The position numbers and the translations under genes were made by a program. From Sandaracinus sp. (GTDB lineage Bacteria; Myxococcota_A; Polyangia; Polyangiales; Houyiibacteriaceae), in NCBI GenBank assembly GCA_020633125.1, contig JACKEH010000004.1, forward strand, positions 1 through 64,000: a stretch of DNA of 64,000 nt, read 5' to 3'. The notes beneath the pieces were generated by a model, which searched no databases, was not told the DNA's origin, and saw only the letters and a program-made list of their open reading frames with translations. Positions 18,532 through 28,217 of this stretch are shown here, piece after piece. Position 1 is the stretch's first letter. Every line of letters starts with the position of its first letter.

Positions 18532-21203
18532 GCCCGGCGGTGGCGAACGCGCTCGGCCGTGTGCGTCGGGGTTGGCGTCGGGTGCGGGAGCGTTGGCTGA
18601 CGCCGGTGGGCGAGCAGGTCACGGTCGGCGTGCTCGCCGCGTGGCTCTCGGCGCTGGTCGACCTCGTCGTCACGCGGCTTCGGGTCGACGACACGCCGCC
18701 GCCGTGGTCGCGTCTCTTCGAGACCCTGCTGCACCTCGCCGCGACGAGCGCGCCGCTCGGTGTGGCGCTCGGGCTCGGTGCGGGGATGGTCGTCGCGCTG
18801 CTCCGGGAGACGGAGTGGCTCGACGGGGTGCGTCGGGGGCTCGTCGCCCGGCAGTGGACGACGCCCGATCCGTCGCGTTTCGGTCTCGTGCTGGCGGTTC
18901 CGGGGACCTTGGCGGCGCTCGGGCTCGCGGCGCGAGTCGCGTTTCTTTCGTTCAGCGAGCGCTTTCACGACCAGAGCCTCGCCGCGTGGGCGATGGCCAT
19001 CGCGTTCGTCGGCTTGGCGGTCGCCGCGGTGCCCCTGCTCGCGGCGTTGCACGTGGTGACCCGCACGCTCGGGCGCATGGCGGGCGCGTTCGGCACGCCG
19101 CTCGGCGCGGTCTTGCTCTTGGTCGGAGGTGCGCTCGGAGCGCTGCCGCTCGCGCTGGCTGTCGAGCGAGACGTGGTGCAGGGCATCGACGTCGTCGCGT
19201 ACCTGTGGGCGCCCGGTGTGCTCGTCGTCTACGGCCTGATCGCGATCGTGGTGCGCCTCTCCACCCGCCTTCGCACGCGCAGGCGTCTCGGGATGGTGCT
19301 TTCGCTGCTGACCGTCGGGCTCCTCGCGGTGTCCGCGCGGAGCTACGGCGAACGTGGGCGGGTGCGAGAGCTGGTCGAGCAGCGCTCGATCACGGGGCAG
19401 CGCCTGGTGCGCCTCTACCAAGGGCTCACCGACCGGGACGGTGACGGGCATTCCTTCGCGTTCGGCGGCGACGATTGTGACGACGCGAATCCTTCGGTGC
19501 ATCCGGGCGCGGCGGACGTCGAAGGCGATGGGATCGACTCGGATTGTTTCGGTGGGGATGGCACGCCGGGGCTCGAGGACTTCGTCGCCAACGGCGGCTT
19601 CACACGGGCCCCTCCCGAGACGCGCGGCAAGAACCTGCTCTTCGTGTTGGTGGATGCGCTTCGGCCCGACCACCTCGGCACCATGGGCTATGCGCGTCCG
19701 ACGTCGCCGAACATCGACGCGTTCGCGGACGGAGCGGTCGTCTTCGAGCGTGCCCGGGCGACCTCGTCGCGCTCGGTGCGTTCGATTCCGTCGATGATGA
19801 CCGGGCTCTACGCCTCGCAGCTGCGCTACGGCAGCGAGTACCTCTACCCGGGGGTGCGCGACGAGAACGAGCTCCTCGCCGAGGTGCTCAAGGACAACGG
19901 CTACCAGACCGCGGTGAGCCTCGGCACCGACTACTTCGCGCCGGTGCACGGCTTCTTTCAGGGCTTCGACGAGGTGGTGCAGCTCCCTCGCAACGCCCCG
20001 CGCGACGAGCCCGTCGACCGTGCGATCGAGATGCTCGAGCGTTTCGAGTCGGCCGAGCGCCCGTGGATGCTCTGGGTCTACTTCTTCAACGTGCATCTGC
20101 CCTACCTGCACGACGGAAGGGCGTCGGCGTTCGGGGCGGAGCCGATGGACGCGTACGACACCGAGATTCAGCTCGCCGACGCGCAGTTCCAGCGGTTGCT
20201 CGACGAGCTCGAACGGCGCGGTCTTCGCGACGACACGGTGATCGTCTTGGTGTCGGACCACGGCGAAGCGTTCCTCGAGCACGGCAACCAGGGCCACAGC
20301 TTCACGCTCTACGAAGAAGAGGTGCGCTCGGTGTTGATGATCGACGCGCCCGGGGTCGAGGCGCGGCGGGTCGAGGAGCCGGTGCTCTTGCTCGACGTGG
20401 CGCCCACGCTGCGAAACCTCTTGGGTCTGCCCGCGCCGGGGCGGATTGCCGGGCGGAGCTTGGTGCCGCTGATGACGGGCGAAGAGATCGGGCGACGTCG
20501 GTGGGCGGACCGTCCCCTCTTTGCCGAGCTTCTCCCCGACGGGCTCTTCCCCTTCGATCAGAAGACGGTGGTGTCGGGGAACGACAAGCTGATCTGGTGG
20601 GTGCGCGAAGGGCGGCGGGAGCTCTACGACCTCTCACGTGATCCGAGGGAGCGTCGCGATCGTGCGGACGACGAGCCGGAGCGCGTGCAGCGTCTGCAGG
20701 CGTTGTTGCGGGCGTTCGTCGCGCAGGGACGGACGGAGAACCGTCGGAACGACGTGGTCGCGCGCAACCTGCTTCCCGCGGTGCCGGTGATGCAGCATCG
20801 GGTCGACGCGCGTTTTCCCGGATTCACCCTGCTCGGCTACGACTTCGACGTCGAACGGGTGCGTCGCGGCGACGTGATCCCGGTGACGTTCTACTACCGC
20901 GTCGAGCAGCACATCGACGAAGACCTCTTCTTCTACGTCGACATTCGCGGCCCCGGGAACCGGCAGATTCCGCAGTTCCACGCGCACCACTACCCGCTCA
21001 ACGGCTCGTACCGCACCGACGAGTGGCAGCCGGGCGAGATCATTCGAGACGCGGTCGAGATCGTGGTGCTCGACACGGTGCCCACCGCGACCGACTACGA
21101 TCTCTCGATCTCGATCTACGGCGAGGGACGTCGGGTGGTGCCCTTCTACCAAGGGACCGAGCGCAAGACGCACCTGCCGATGGCGCAGTTTCGCGTCGAG
21201 TGA
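18528..21203 (+). CDS. Membrane-anchored sulfatase-superfamily protein with MopE-like motif
   Basis: An 891-residue protein. N-terminal membrane helices (about residues 25-280) lead to one MopE-type putative metal-binding motif (DGDGHSFAFGGDDCDD and a following CFGG, about 303-345). An alkaline phosphatase/sulfatase domain starts at residue 367 (LLFVLVDALRPDHLG) and a beta-rich C-terminal domain occupies about 750-890. Metal-site motifs are seen (VDALRPDH, VLVSDHGEAFLEHGNQGHSF). At the place of the sulfatase Cys/Ser-x-Pro-x-Arg motif the sequence is SVRSIPSMMTG with Ser416, so the formylglycine signature is absent. It may be a phosphotransferase or hydrolase. The GTG start follows GGGAGG and overlaps the previous stop. 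Confidence 0.82.
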   Translation: MSPAVANALGRVRRGWRRVRERWLTPVGEQVTVGVLAAWLSALVDLVVTRLRVDDTPPPWSRLFETLLHLAATSAPLGVALGLGAGMVVALLRETEWLDGVRRGLVARQWTTPDPSRFGLVLAVPGTLAALGLAARVAFLSFSERFHDQSLAAWAMAIAFVGLAVAAVPLLAALHVVTRTLGRMAGAFGTPLGAVLLLVGGALGALPLALAVERDVVQGIDVVAYLWAPGVLVVYGLIAIVVRLSTRLRTRRRLGMVLSLLTVGLLAVSARSYGERGRVRELVEQRSITGQRLVRLYQGLTDRDGDGHSFAFGGDDCDDANPSVHPGAADVEGDGIDSDCFGGDGTPGLEDFVANGGFTRAPPETRGKNLLFVLVDALRPDHLGTMGYARPTSPNIDAFADGAVVFERARATSSRSVRSIPSMMTGLYASQLRYGSEYLYPGVRDENELLAEVLKDNGYQTAVSLGTDYFAPVHGFFQGFDEVVQLPRNAPRDEPVDRAIEMLERFESAERPWMLWVYFFNVHLPYLHDGRASAFGAEPMDAYDTEIQLADAQFQRLLDELERRGLRDDTVIVLVSDHGEAFLEHGNQGHSFTLYEEEVRSVLMIDAPGVEARRVEEPVLLLDVAPTLRNLLGLPAPGRIAGRSLVPLMTGEEIGRRRWADRPLFAELLPDGLFPFDQKTVVSGNDKLIWWVREGRRELYDLSRDPRERRDRADDEPERVQRLQALLRAFVAQGRTENRRNDVVARNLLPAVPVMQHRVDARFPGFTLLGYDFDVERVRRGDVIPVTFYYRVEQHIDEDLFFYVDIRGPGNRQIPQFHAHHYPLNGSYRTDEWQPGEIIRDAVEIVVLDTVPTATDYDLSISIYGEGRRVVPFYQGTERKTHLPMAQFRVE

Positions 21204-21304
21204 GCGTCTGCTCGGCGGTCGAAGCACACGTCGCGAACGAAGGTGCCGAGCTCGCGTCGAGTGAGCGTCTCGGTCAGCGGTCGAAGTACACGTCGCGATC
21301 GAAG
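21191..21304. repeat. 52-bp imperfect direct repeat at the junction of two convergent genes
   Basis: The segment 21191-21242 recurs at 21252-21303 (61-bp period) with a few changes. Both copies begin TCGCGTCGAGTGAGCGTCT and contain CGGTCGAAG and ACACGTCGCGA. The first copy covers the end of the sulfatase-like gene; the second covers the end of the oppositely oriented GT39-like gene. It looks like a local duplication that remade the 3' ends. Confidence 0.8.
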
Positions 21305-23314
21305 TTCTTGTAGGTGTCGAAGAACGTCTCGTAGCGGACGACGAAGCGAGTCGACAGGACCACGAAGCCCAAGAGGAGCAACGCGACGGCGCCGCGTGCG
21401 ATGCGCGTGGTGAGCGGCGAGCGAAGCACCTGCACGAGGCCGAAGGGGGCGAAGAGAAGCGCGATGGTGAGCGCGATGCCGACACGCAGCGGAGGCCAGT
21501 TCGGCGGTTGCTTCATGAACGCCGGGTCGAAGAGGAAGTTCATCGAGTAGAGGCCGAGCAACACACACGCGAGGAAACCGCGGAAGAAGTCGGGCTCGTC
21601 CCAGAGGTCGGCCAAGAAGCGGCCGGCGCCGAGGCAGAGCCAGGGGTAGAGCGGCACGGCATACCAGCCGAAGGTCCAGTTGCCGGTGCCGATCGTGATG
21701 GCCGAGAGGTAGAGCAGGAGCGGGACCAGGACCACGCCGCTCGTGCCCACCTTGCGGCGTGCGTGCGAGGCGGCGGTGCCGAGCCAGAGGAAGAGCATCC
21801 AGCCGCGGCCGATCACGCTGTGGTTGATGAGCGTGACGTCGAACCAACGCAGGAAGATGTTGAAGTGAAGCGGTCGCGTCCCCTGGTGCTGCTGCGCGAA
21901 ACGGAAGGTCTCCCAGTCGATCGCGGCGCCGTAGACGAGCAGGCCGGCGCTCACCAACACGCCGACCGCGCCGGCAAGGGCGGCTGCGCGGAAGCGGCGC
22001 TCGGTCATGAGCAGCGCGACGATCGCGGGCACGAACGCGAAGCCGGTCACCTTCGCCCACGTCGCCGCGCCGGCCAACACGCCGGCGAGGATCAGCAGGC
22101 GTAGGCTCTCGCGTTCCTTGTAGAGCAAGACCGCGTACACCGCGCCGAGCCCGAGCGGGCCGAGCAGCGCTTCTTCTTTGATGACCCGCGTCTGCAGCGC
22201 GATCGTCGGCGTGACCGCGTAGAGCATGCACGCGAGCCACGGTCCCGCGCCGCGTGGGTCGACGCGACGGCCGATGCCGAACATCAGCAGGAGCGTCGGG
22301 ATCATCAGCAGGATCGGCACCAGCCGCGTGTGCGAGAGCTTCGCGTGCGCGAAATGCTCGGCGCCTCCGAGGTGCGCGGCCGCGCCGACGAGTAGATGCG
22401 TGAGCGGCGGGTGCTCGAAGTAGGGCTGGATGATGTTCCAGTCCATGCCGAAATATTCGAGCCGCGAGTGCTCGACGCGGGAGCGGTAGACGTTCGCCCA
22501 GAGCGACCAACCGCGGGTCTCCCCCGTTTCGAGCAACGACCACCCGTTCCAGGTGGCGAAGAGCTCGTCGCCGTTCTCCCGGAAGTCCGGCATCACGTCG
22601 TAGTCGTAGAGGCGGATGCCCAAGCCGAGCGCGACGAGGCCGACGAGCGCGACGCGACCGAGCCAGGTACTGCGGCGTCGGCGGTCGAGGCTCGCGAGCC
22701 AGACGGTGCCTGCCCCCGCGACGCGCGCGAGGCGCGCCGCGACGATCCAATAGGGCGCGCGCGAATCGTGGGTCGGGGTGAACGCACGAATCGGCGCCGG
22801 GTCGCAGAAGGCCGAGGTCGAAGGGGACGGCGCGGGGCCACGGCAGAAGTACGTGAGCAGCTCGACGTTTCGATCGTCGAAGCTGCCCTCCCACGTCACT
22901 TGGACGTCGTGCTCGCCTTCGCTCAAGCGGGCGCCACTTCGGAACGGCTCGCCGTCGACCCGCACGGAGCCTCGCGGCAACGGTCGAAGGTGCACCTCGC
23001 GTCCTCCACGCGGAACTTCGAGCTGGGTGCGGACCTTGGCTTCGAACGAGAAGAGGTCGGCGGGGATGCCGTCGCGGTCGAAGTTCCAGGCTTGGACGTA
23101 GCGCGCGAGGGCGCGGCGCTCGTTCAGGGAACTGCGCGCGGCGCTCGGTGGTGCGTCCGATCTCGCGGGTCTCGCCTTCGATCTCCGCGCGCCACGAGAC
23201 GTTGGCACCGCGGCCGAGGTGCTCGAACGCGGCGGCGGCCCCGAGCACGATCGCCAGCGCGGCGAAGCCCAGCGCGAGCCGTGTCGGACGCATCCACGTA
23301 CGCGCGACGCTCAT
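21274..23314 (-). CDS. GT39/PMT-like glycosyltransferase, broken by an apparent one-base frameshift near 23127
   Basis: A protein of about 680 residues if restored. From the ATG at 23314 the first frame reads MSVARTWMRPTRLALGFAAL (membrane helix) and then WRAEIEGETREIGRTTERRAQF. The rest continues only in another frame (LNERRALARYVQAWNFDRDG onward). Removing one base from the GGG at 23127-23129 joins them as RRAQFLNERRALARY. The body has a PA14-like outer domain and then 9-11 membrane helices. The GT-C acidic motif is DFRENGDELFATWNGW, with FEHPPLTHLLVGAAAHL, typical of dolichyl-phosphate-mannose mannosyltransferase relatives. Transfer of a sugar from a polyprenyl carrier is likely. The break could be a sequencing error or a real mutation. 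Confidence 0.8.
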
Positions 23315-23437
23315 CGCGACGTCCCCTCCCGAGCGACGACCGGGGCGCACGAGGGCCCGGGGCTCTGACGGCGCTCCCTGCGTTGGCGGCGCGCCGCCGG
23401 GTCGGGCGGCTGGCGGAGGACGGCCATCACGATCTCT

Positions 23438-24205
23438 TCAGCGTGGACGTTCGCACACTGCCCACCACGTGAGCCCGGGAATGTCGATCCCGACGTGGCT
23501 GGCGGCCTCGGAGAGCCGGTTGTCCGCCGAAAGGGCCGCGAGGATGGCGCGCGTCGCGAGGTCGGGGAGATCCCAATGCAACGCCGGGACCTCGGTGAGC
23601 TTCTCGTTCGGCCGAACGACGAGGCGTTGGAGCACACGCGCGGGAAGGAGCGAGTGGAAGAGGCCTCCGCCGCGTCGCACCTCGAAGCCACCGTTTTCGA
23701 GCAGGCTCCGGGCCTCGCGCGGTCGGTAGCGCCGGTGGTGCGCGAGGATTTCGTCGTGGGGCCCGTAGAGCATCGGCCACGCCGGCACGCTGACGAGCAG
23801 GACGCCACCGGGGCGAAGGCGCTCGAAGAGGGTGCCCACGAAGGCCACGTCGTCTTCCACGTGCTCGAGGACGTCGAACGCGGTCACCAGGTCGAAGGGC
23901 CCGCTCGGCGCCTCGCGGACGAAGTCCACGCCGGGCGAGGCCTCGCGAAGCTCACGAATCTCGTCGTCCGCGTAGTTCGCGTCCCAGCAGACGAGGCGGG
24001 CGTCGGGGGCGACGGTCGTGCGGAGCGTGCCGGCCAGCCAGCCGTCTCCCGCGCCCGCGTCGAGCCAACGAAGCCCCGCGGCGGGCGCGGTGCTCGCGAG
24101 GGTTTGCCCGAAGAACGCGGCGCGTCGACGTTCCCAAGGATGGCGTTGCGGCGCGCGGCCGCCGCTGGCTCGTCGTTCGCGAAGGTCCACGGCGGCCGAT
24201 GCCAT
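23438..24205 (-). CDS. Class I SAM-dependent methyltransferase
   Basis: A 255-residue cytoplasmic methyltransferase of the Methyltransf_11/23 type. Motif I is WLDAGAGDGWLAG (about residues 46-58), the acidic motif II is VCWDANY, and FDLVTAFDVLEHVEDD marks motif IV. LRPGGVLLVSVPAWPMLYG is the usual post-motif strand, and HHRRYRPREARSLLENGGF matches the ubiquinone/glycan O-methyltransferase-like C-terminal part. The substrate is unknown; its place among glycosyltransferases suggests a sugar or lipid-linked intermediate. It is divergent from the GT2 gene that follows. Confidence 0.85.
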   Translation of the reverse strand: MASAAVDLRERRASGGRAPQRHPWERRRAAFFGQTLASTAPAAGLRWLDAGAGDGWLAGTLRTTVAPDARLVCWDANYADDEIRELREASPGVDFVREAPSGPFDLVTAFDVLEHVEDDVAFVGTLFERLRPGGVLLVSVPAWPMLYGPHDEILAHHRRYRPREARSLLENGGFEVRRGGGLFHSLLPARVLQRLVVRPNEKLTEVPALHWDLPDLATRAILAALSADNRLSEAASHVGIDIPGLTWWAVCERPR

Positions 24206-24251
24206 AGCACGGTCCGCGCCCTGCGCCCGCTGGCGTGCTATGCAGCGCGGG

Positions 24252-25022
24252 ATGGAGACGGTCGCCGCCCCCGTGACGCTCGTCGTGCCCTGCTACAACG
24301 AGGCACGACGCCTTCGTCCGGAGGCGTTCTTCGAGGCGCTCGACGAGACGCCGCGGTTGCGGCTTCGTTTCGTGAACGACGGCAGCAAGGACGAGACCCT
24401 CGAGGTGCTCGAAGCGCTCCGTCAGGAGCGTCCGGGCCGTGTGGTGGTGCAGTCGTTGGCGCAGAACGGGGGCAAGGCCGAGGCGGTGCGCCAGGGCGTC
24501 CTCGCGGCGGCGGCCGCGGGCGATGCGGTGGTCGGCTATTGGGACGCCGATCTCGCGACGCCTTTCGACGAGCTCGCGAGCTTCACCAGCGTGATCGACC
24601 GTGATTCGAACGTCGACGCCGTGCTCGGTTCGCGCGTGAAGCTGCTGGGCCGGAACGTCGAGCGTCGTTTTCACCGGCACGTCTACGGTCGTGTGTTCGC
24701 GACGGCGGTGAGCCTCATGCTCGGGCTGCCGGTGTACGACACCCAATGCGGCGCCAAGCTGCTGCGCATGACGCCGGCGGTCCGCGACGCGTTCTCGACG
24801 CCCTTTCAGTCGCGGTGGATCTTCGACGTCGAGCTCTTGATGCGCCTCGTCGCGCGCTGGCAGGCGGAAGGCGAGGTGCCGGCGGCGAAGATCGTCGAGG
24901 TGCCGCTGCGCCGTTGGACCGACGTCCCCGGATCGAAGGTCACGCCGCGCGACGGGGTGCGCGCGGCGGCCGAGCTCGCGCGCCTCGGACGCACCTACGG
25001 CGTACCCGTGGCCGCGCGGTGA
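24252..25022 (+). CDS. GT2 glycosyltransferase, polyprenyl-phosphate glucosyltransferase-like
   Basis: A 256-residue cytoplasmic family 2 glycosyltransferase. It shows VTLVVPCYNEARRL at the N-terminus, FVNDGSKDETL for nucleotide-sugar binding, NGGKAEAVRQGVLAAAA, and the metal-binding DxD in YWDADLATPFDEL. The arrangement matches dolichyl-phosphate beta-glucosyltransferase (ALG5) relatives. It probably charges a polyprenyl phosphate with a hexose for use by the neighbouring GT-C proteins. The next gene starts four bases after its stop, so they share a transcript. Another in-frame ATG at 24240 would add four residues. Confidence 0.88.
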   Translation: METVAAPVTLVVPCYNEARRLRPEAFFEALDETPRLRLRFVNDGSKDETLEVLEALRQERPGRVVVQSLAQNGGKAEAVRQGVLAAAAAGDAVVGYWDADLATPFDELASFTSVIDRDSNVDAVLGSRVKLLGRNVERRFHRHVYGRVFATAVSLMLGLPVYDTQCGAKLLRMTPAVRDAFSTPFQSRWIFDVELLMRLVARWQAEGEVPAAKIVEVPLRRWTDVPGSKVTPRDGVRAAAELARLGRTYGVPVAAR

Positions 25023-25026
25023 GCCG

Positions 25027-26790
25027 GTGCGGCGGGGGTCCATCGCGCTCTTCGGGATCGTGGCGGCGGCGCTCTACTGGGCGCCCGCGCTCTACCACTT
25101 CGATCGCACCGGGTTCGGTGACTGGCAGACCTTCGTCCACCAGTGGGAAGCCACACGCGCGGGCCTCTTTCGCCACGGCGAGCTCGCGCTCTGGAATCCG
25201 TGGCATTGCGGCGGGACGCTCTTGTGGGGCGACCCGCAAGCGCAAGGGTTCGGGCCGATCTTCTGGCTGACGGTCGTGCCCTTCGGCTCGGCGATCGGCG
25301 GCCACCTCTTTCTCTGGATTCACGCCGCGATCGGATTCGCGGGCATGTTCGTCGCGGCGCGACGTCTGCTCGGCGTCGGCGCACCGGCGTCGGTCGCGGC
25401 CTCGATCGTCTGGGCGGGCTCGGGCTTCTTCGCGTGGCACGGCTCCGGCGGTCACGCGGCGTTCCTGCCTTTCTACTTCACGCCTTGGCTGCTGCTCTTC
25501 TGGCGGCAGGCGCCGAAAGACCCGCGACACGGCGTCGCCACCGCGTTCGTGCTCGCGCTGACGCTCTGGGAAGGCGGCGTCTACCCCTTCCCCTACTTCG
25601 CGCTGCTGCTCGGATTCGACACAGTGGTCCAGCTGGTGCGTGCGCCGGAGCCCCCGCTGGAATGCCGCGCGACGCGGTGGGCGATCGTTCGCACCGCGCT
25701 CTGGGTCGCGCCGCTCGCGCTCTTGCTCGGCGCCTGGCGTTTGGTGCCGAGCCTGCTGACGATGTCGCGCTATCCGCGCCCGACCTTCGAATCCGATCAG
25801 CTCTCCTTCGACGAGGTGATCGCGATGCTCACCGCGAAGGACTACGACTACGCGTTCCCCGGTCACGAGTACGTGTGGGCCGAGTACGGGACCTTCGTCG
25901 GTTGGACGGCGTTGCTCCTCGCGCTCGCCGGGCTGCCGGTCGCGTGGCGTCGGGGCCATCGTTGGGTCGTGATCGGCGCGGTGTTCTTCGGCGCCACGAT
26001 GATGGGACGCGTCTCGCCACTGCACCCGTGGTCGCTCTTGCATCACCTGCCGGTCTTCGGCTCGTTGCGCGTCCCCTCCCGTTTCGCCGTGTTCCTCACC
26101 TTCTATCTCGGCTTCGGCGCGGCCTTCGCGATGCAGTGGCTCCGCACGCGTCTCGCCGATGCGCGGCTCGGTCCGTGGGCGGTGCCGGCGCTCGTGTTGC
26201 TCGGCACGAGCGCGCACCTCTACTGGGGCAACGCCGAGGTGATCGACCGTTGGCGCGAGGCCGCGCCGCCCCGTGTGGATCGCTCGCCCGAGCAGTACTA
26301 CCTGACGCCTCAAGCCGAGTACGGAGCCTACGCGTCGTTTCCCGCCCGCGGCGTGTCGACACGCGGGTGCTACACCGGCATGACCTTCGAGGCCGCACGA
26401 GGGCTTTGGGAAGGCCGCCGCGAGCAGGCGCGGGTGCCGGGCGGGACGCTTCACGCGATGCGCCGGACCGCCAACACGATCACGCTCGACGTCGAGCGCG
26501 AGGGCGACGCGCCGGTGGTGCTCAACCAGACGTGGGCGATCGGTTGGACGAGCTCGCTCGGTCGTGTCGAGCGTGGGCCTTCCGGGCTGATCGAGCTGCA
26601 CGATCTTCCGAGCGGTCGGCACGAAGTGAAGCTGCGATTCTTCCCCGAAGAGCTGCCGTTGACTGCGGGTTTGACGGGGCTCGGTTTCGTGGCTTCCGGG
26701 GTCGTCTGGGGCGTTTCGCGTCGTCGTCGTCGCCGTGAGCGTACGAAACGCAACGACACGCGATTGACCGCGACGGCCGGTCCGCGATAG
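25027..26790 (+). CDS. YfhO-like polytopic membrane protein
   Basis: A 587-residue protein with about 11-12 membrane helices and a C-terminal soluble beta domain (about residues 470-550) before a last helix and an Arg-rich tail (SRRRRRRERTKR). The segments LWNPWHCGGTLLWGDPQ, FYFTPWLLLFWR and FGSLRVPSRFAVFL are typical of the bacterial YfhO/GT-C family, members of which modify teichoic or other glycopolymers with lipid-linked sugars. It starts with GTG four bases after the GT2 stop, which supports a donor-synthase/transferase pair. The acceptor is unknown. Confidence 0.8.
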   Translation: MRRGSIALFGIVAAALYWAPALYHFDRTGFGDWQTFVHQWEATRAGLFRHGELALWNPWHCGGTLLWGDPQAQGFGPIFWLTVVPFGSAIGGHLFLWIHAAIGFAGMFVAARRLLGVGAPASVAASIVWAGSGFFAWHGSGGHAAFLPFYFTPWLLLFWRQAPKDPRHGVATAFVLALTLWEGGVYPFPYFALLLGFDTVVQLVRAPEPPLECRATRWAIVRTALWVAPLALLLGAWRLVPSLLTMSRYPRPTFESDQLSFDEVIAMLTAKDYDYAFPGHEYVWAEYGTFVGWTALLLALAGLPVAWRRGHRWVVIGAVFFGATMMGRVSPLHPWSLLHHLPVFGSLRVPSRFAVFLTFYLGFGAAFAMQWLRTRLADARLGPWAVPALVLLGTSAHLYWGNAEVIDRWREAAPPRVDRSPEQYYLTPQAEYGAYASFPARGVSTRGCYTGMTFEAARGLWEGRREQARVPGGTLHAMRRTANTITLDVEREGDAPVVLNQTWAIGWTSSLGRVERGPSGLIELHDLPSGRHEVKLRFFPEELPLTAGLTGLGFVASGVVWGVSRRRRRRERTKRNDTRLTATAGPR

Positions 26791-26801
26791 CCAGCAGGCC
26801 C

Positions 26802-28190
26802 TTGTCCGACTCGTCCCAACCGTCCGATTCGTCTTCCAAGTCGCCCGCGCCGCCCACGAAATCGCTCGAGCCCTCCAAGCTCTGGCAGATCGACGGCAAG
26901 TACTACGACCTGGAGCCCTTTCTCGAGAAGCACCCGGGAGGTCGGCGCTTTCTCGAGCAAACCCGAGGGACGGACTGCACGGCGCTCTTTCACAGCACGC
27001 ACCTGCACGACCGCGTGCCGCTCGGGACGTTGCGCACGTATTACGTCGGCGACGTCGCGGACTACGCGCCGCGCTACGACTTCGACGGCGACGGCTTCTA
27101 CCCGACGCTCAAGCGCCGCGTACGCGATCACTTCGTGGCGACGGCCCGCGAGAGCGGCGAGAAGGGCGCGGCGGTTCGGACCGCGCACCACGGGACGCGC
27201 GCGTTCTTCGGTCGCTTCGTCGGCTTCTACCTGCTCTTCGCGGCGCTCTCGGTCGGCGCGCTCGGATTCGGCCAGTGGTGGTGCGCACTGCTCTGGGGCC
27301 CGATCGCGTTCGCGCTCGGTGGCTACGGCCACGAAGCGATGCACGCCGGGGTCTTCCGAACGGTGCGCGCGAACCGCGCGTTGGCGCTCTGCACGCTCGA
27401 CTTCATGGGCGTGTCGTCGTTCGTGTTCACCGCGATGCACGTCCCGCTGCATCACGTCTACACCAACGAGCCGAGCGTCGACCCCGACATCGAGGTGCAC
27501 TTCCCGCTGGTGCGTGAGTTCGAAGGGCAGAAGCGCATGCCCTTCCACCGGCTCCAGCACGTCTACGCGTGGGTCCTCTACTTCATCACCTTCCCGGTGC
27601 TCTGGGTCGCGGACGTGATCGCGGCGGCGAGCGGTTGGTGGTTCGGCCCCTACGGGAAGATGGAGCGCCCGCGGTGGCGTGAGACGCTCTCCTTCCTCGC
27701 GTTCAAGGCGCTCTCGGCGTCGGTTTGGTACGTGCTGCCGTACTTCTTGCTGCCGTGGCGCGAGGCGTTGCTCATGCAGACGCTCATGATCGGCGGCGCG
27801 GGCCTCATGGTGCAGGGCACCTTCGCGCTCAGCCATCAGAACGCGCTGGCGATGAACCTCGCGCACGCGCCGAACCCCCACCCACGCGATTGGGGCGTCG
27901 GTCAGATGGTGACGAGCGTCGACTTCCAACACGGCCATTGGTTGCCGGTCACGCTCTTCGGAGGGCTCGGCTACCAGATCGAGCACCACCTCTTTCCGAC
28001 GATCAGCTACAGCCGATTGCACGAGATCGCGCCGATCGTCCGGGCGACGTGTGAAGAGTTCGGCGTGCCCTACCACTACTACCCGAGCGCGTGGTCGGCC
28101 TTGGTGGCGCACTACCGGTTCTTGCGCGACATGGGGCGTCCCGGGGCCCACGAGGCGCCGGTCGCGTCGCTCGCCGAAGACGTGCGCTGA
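26802..28190 (+). CDS. Cytochrome b5-fused front-end fatty acid desaturase
   Basis: A 462-residue membrane desaturase. The N-terminal cytochrome b5-like domain has the haem motif HPGG (44-47) and a second His-rich segment (HSTHLHD). The desaturase part has the three diiron histidine boxes HEAMH (177-181), HVPLHH (213-218) and QIEHH (392-396), separated by membrane helices. A Gln in the third box and a fused b5 domain are hallmarks of front-end acyl desaturases (delta-5/6 type) that make polyunsaturated fatty acids. The start appears to be TTG at 26802, 11 bp after the YfhO-like gene. It is probably in one operon with the GT2 and YfhO-like genes. Confidence 0.9.
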   Translation: MSDSSQPSDSSSKSPAPPTKSLEPSKLWQIDGKYYDLEPFLEKHPGGRRFLEQTRGTDCTALFHSTHLHDRVPLGTLRTYYVGDVADYAPRYDFDGDGFYPTLKRRVRDHFVATARESGEKGAAVRTAHHGTRAFFGRFVGFYLLFAALSVGALGFGQWWCALLWGPIAFALGGYGHEAMHAGVFRTVRANRALALCTLDFMGVSSFVFTAMHVPLHHVYTNEPSVDPDIEVHFPLVREFEGQKRMPFHRLQHVYAWVLYFITFPVLWVADVIAAASGWWFGPYGKMERPRWRETLSFLAFKALSASVWYVLPYFLLPWREALLMQTLMIGGAGLMVQGTFALSHQNALAMNLAHAPNPHPRDWGVGQMVTSVDFQHGHWLPVTLFGGLGYQIEHHLFPTISYSRLHEIAPIVRATCEEFGVPYHYYPSAWSALVAHYRFLRDMGRPGAHEAPVASLAEDVR

Positions 28191-28217
28191 CAGATTCCGC
28201 GCTCGGACGGCCGGCGC

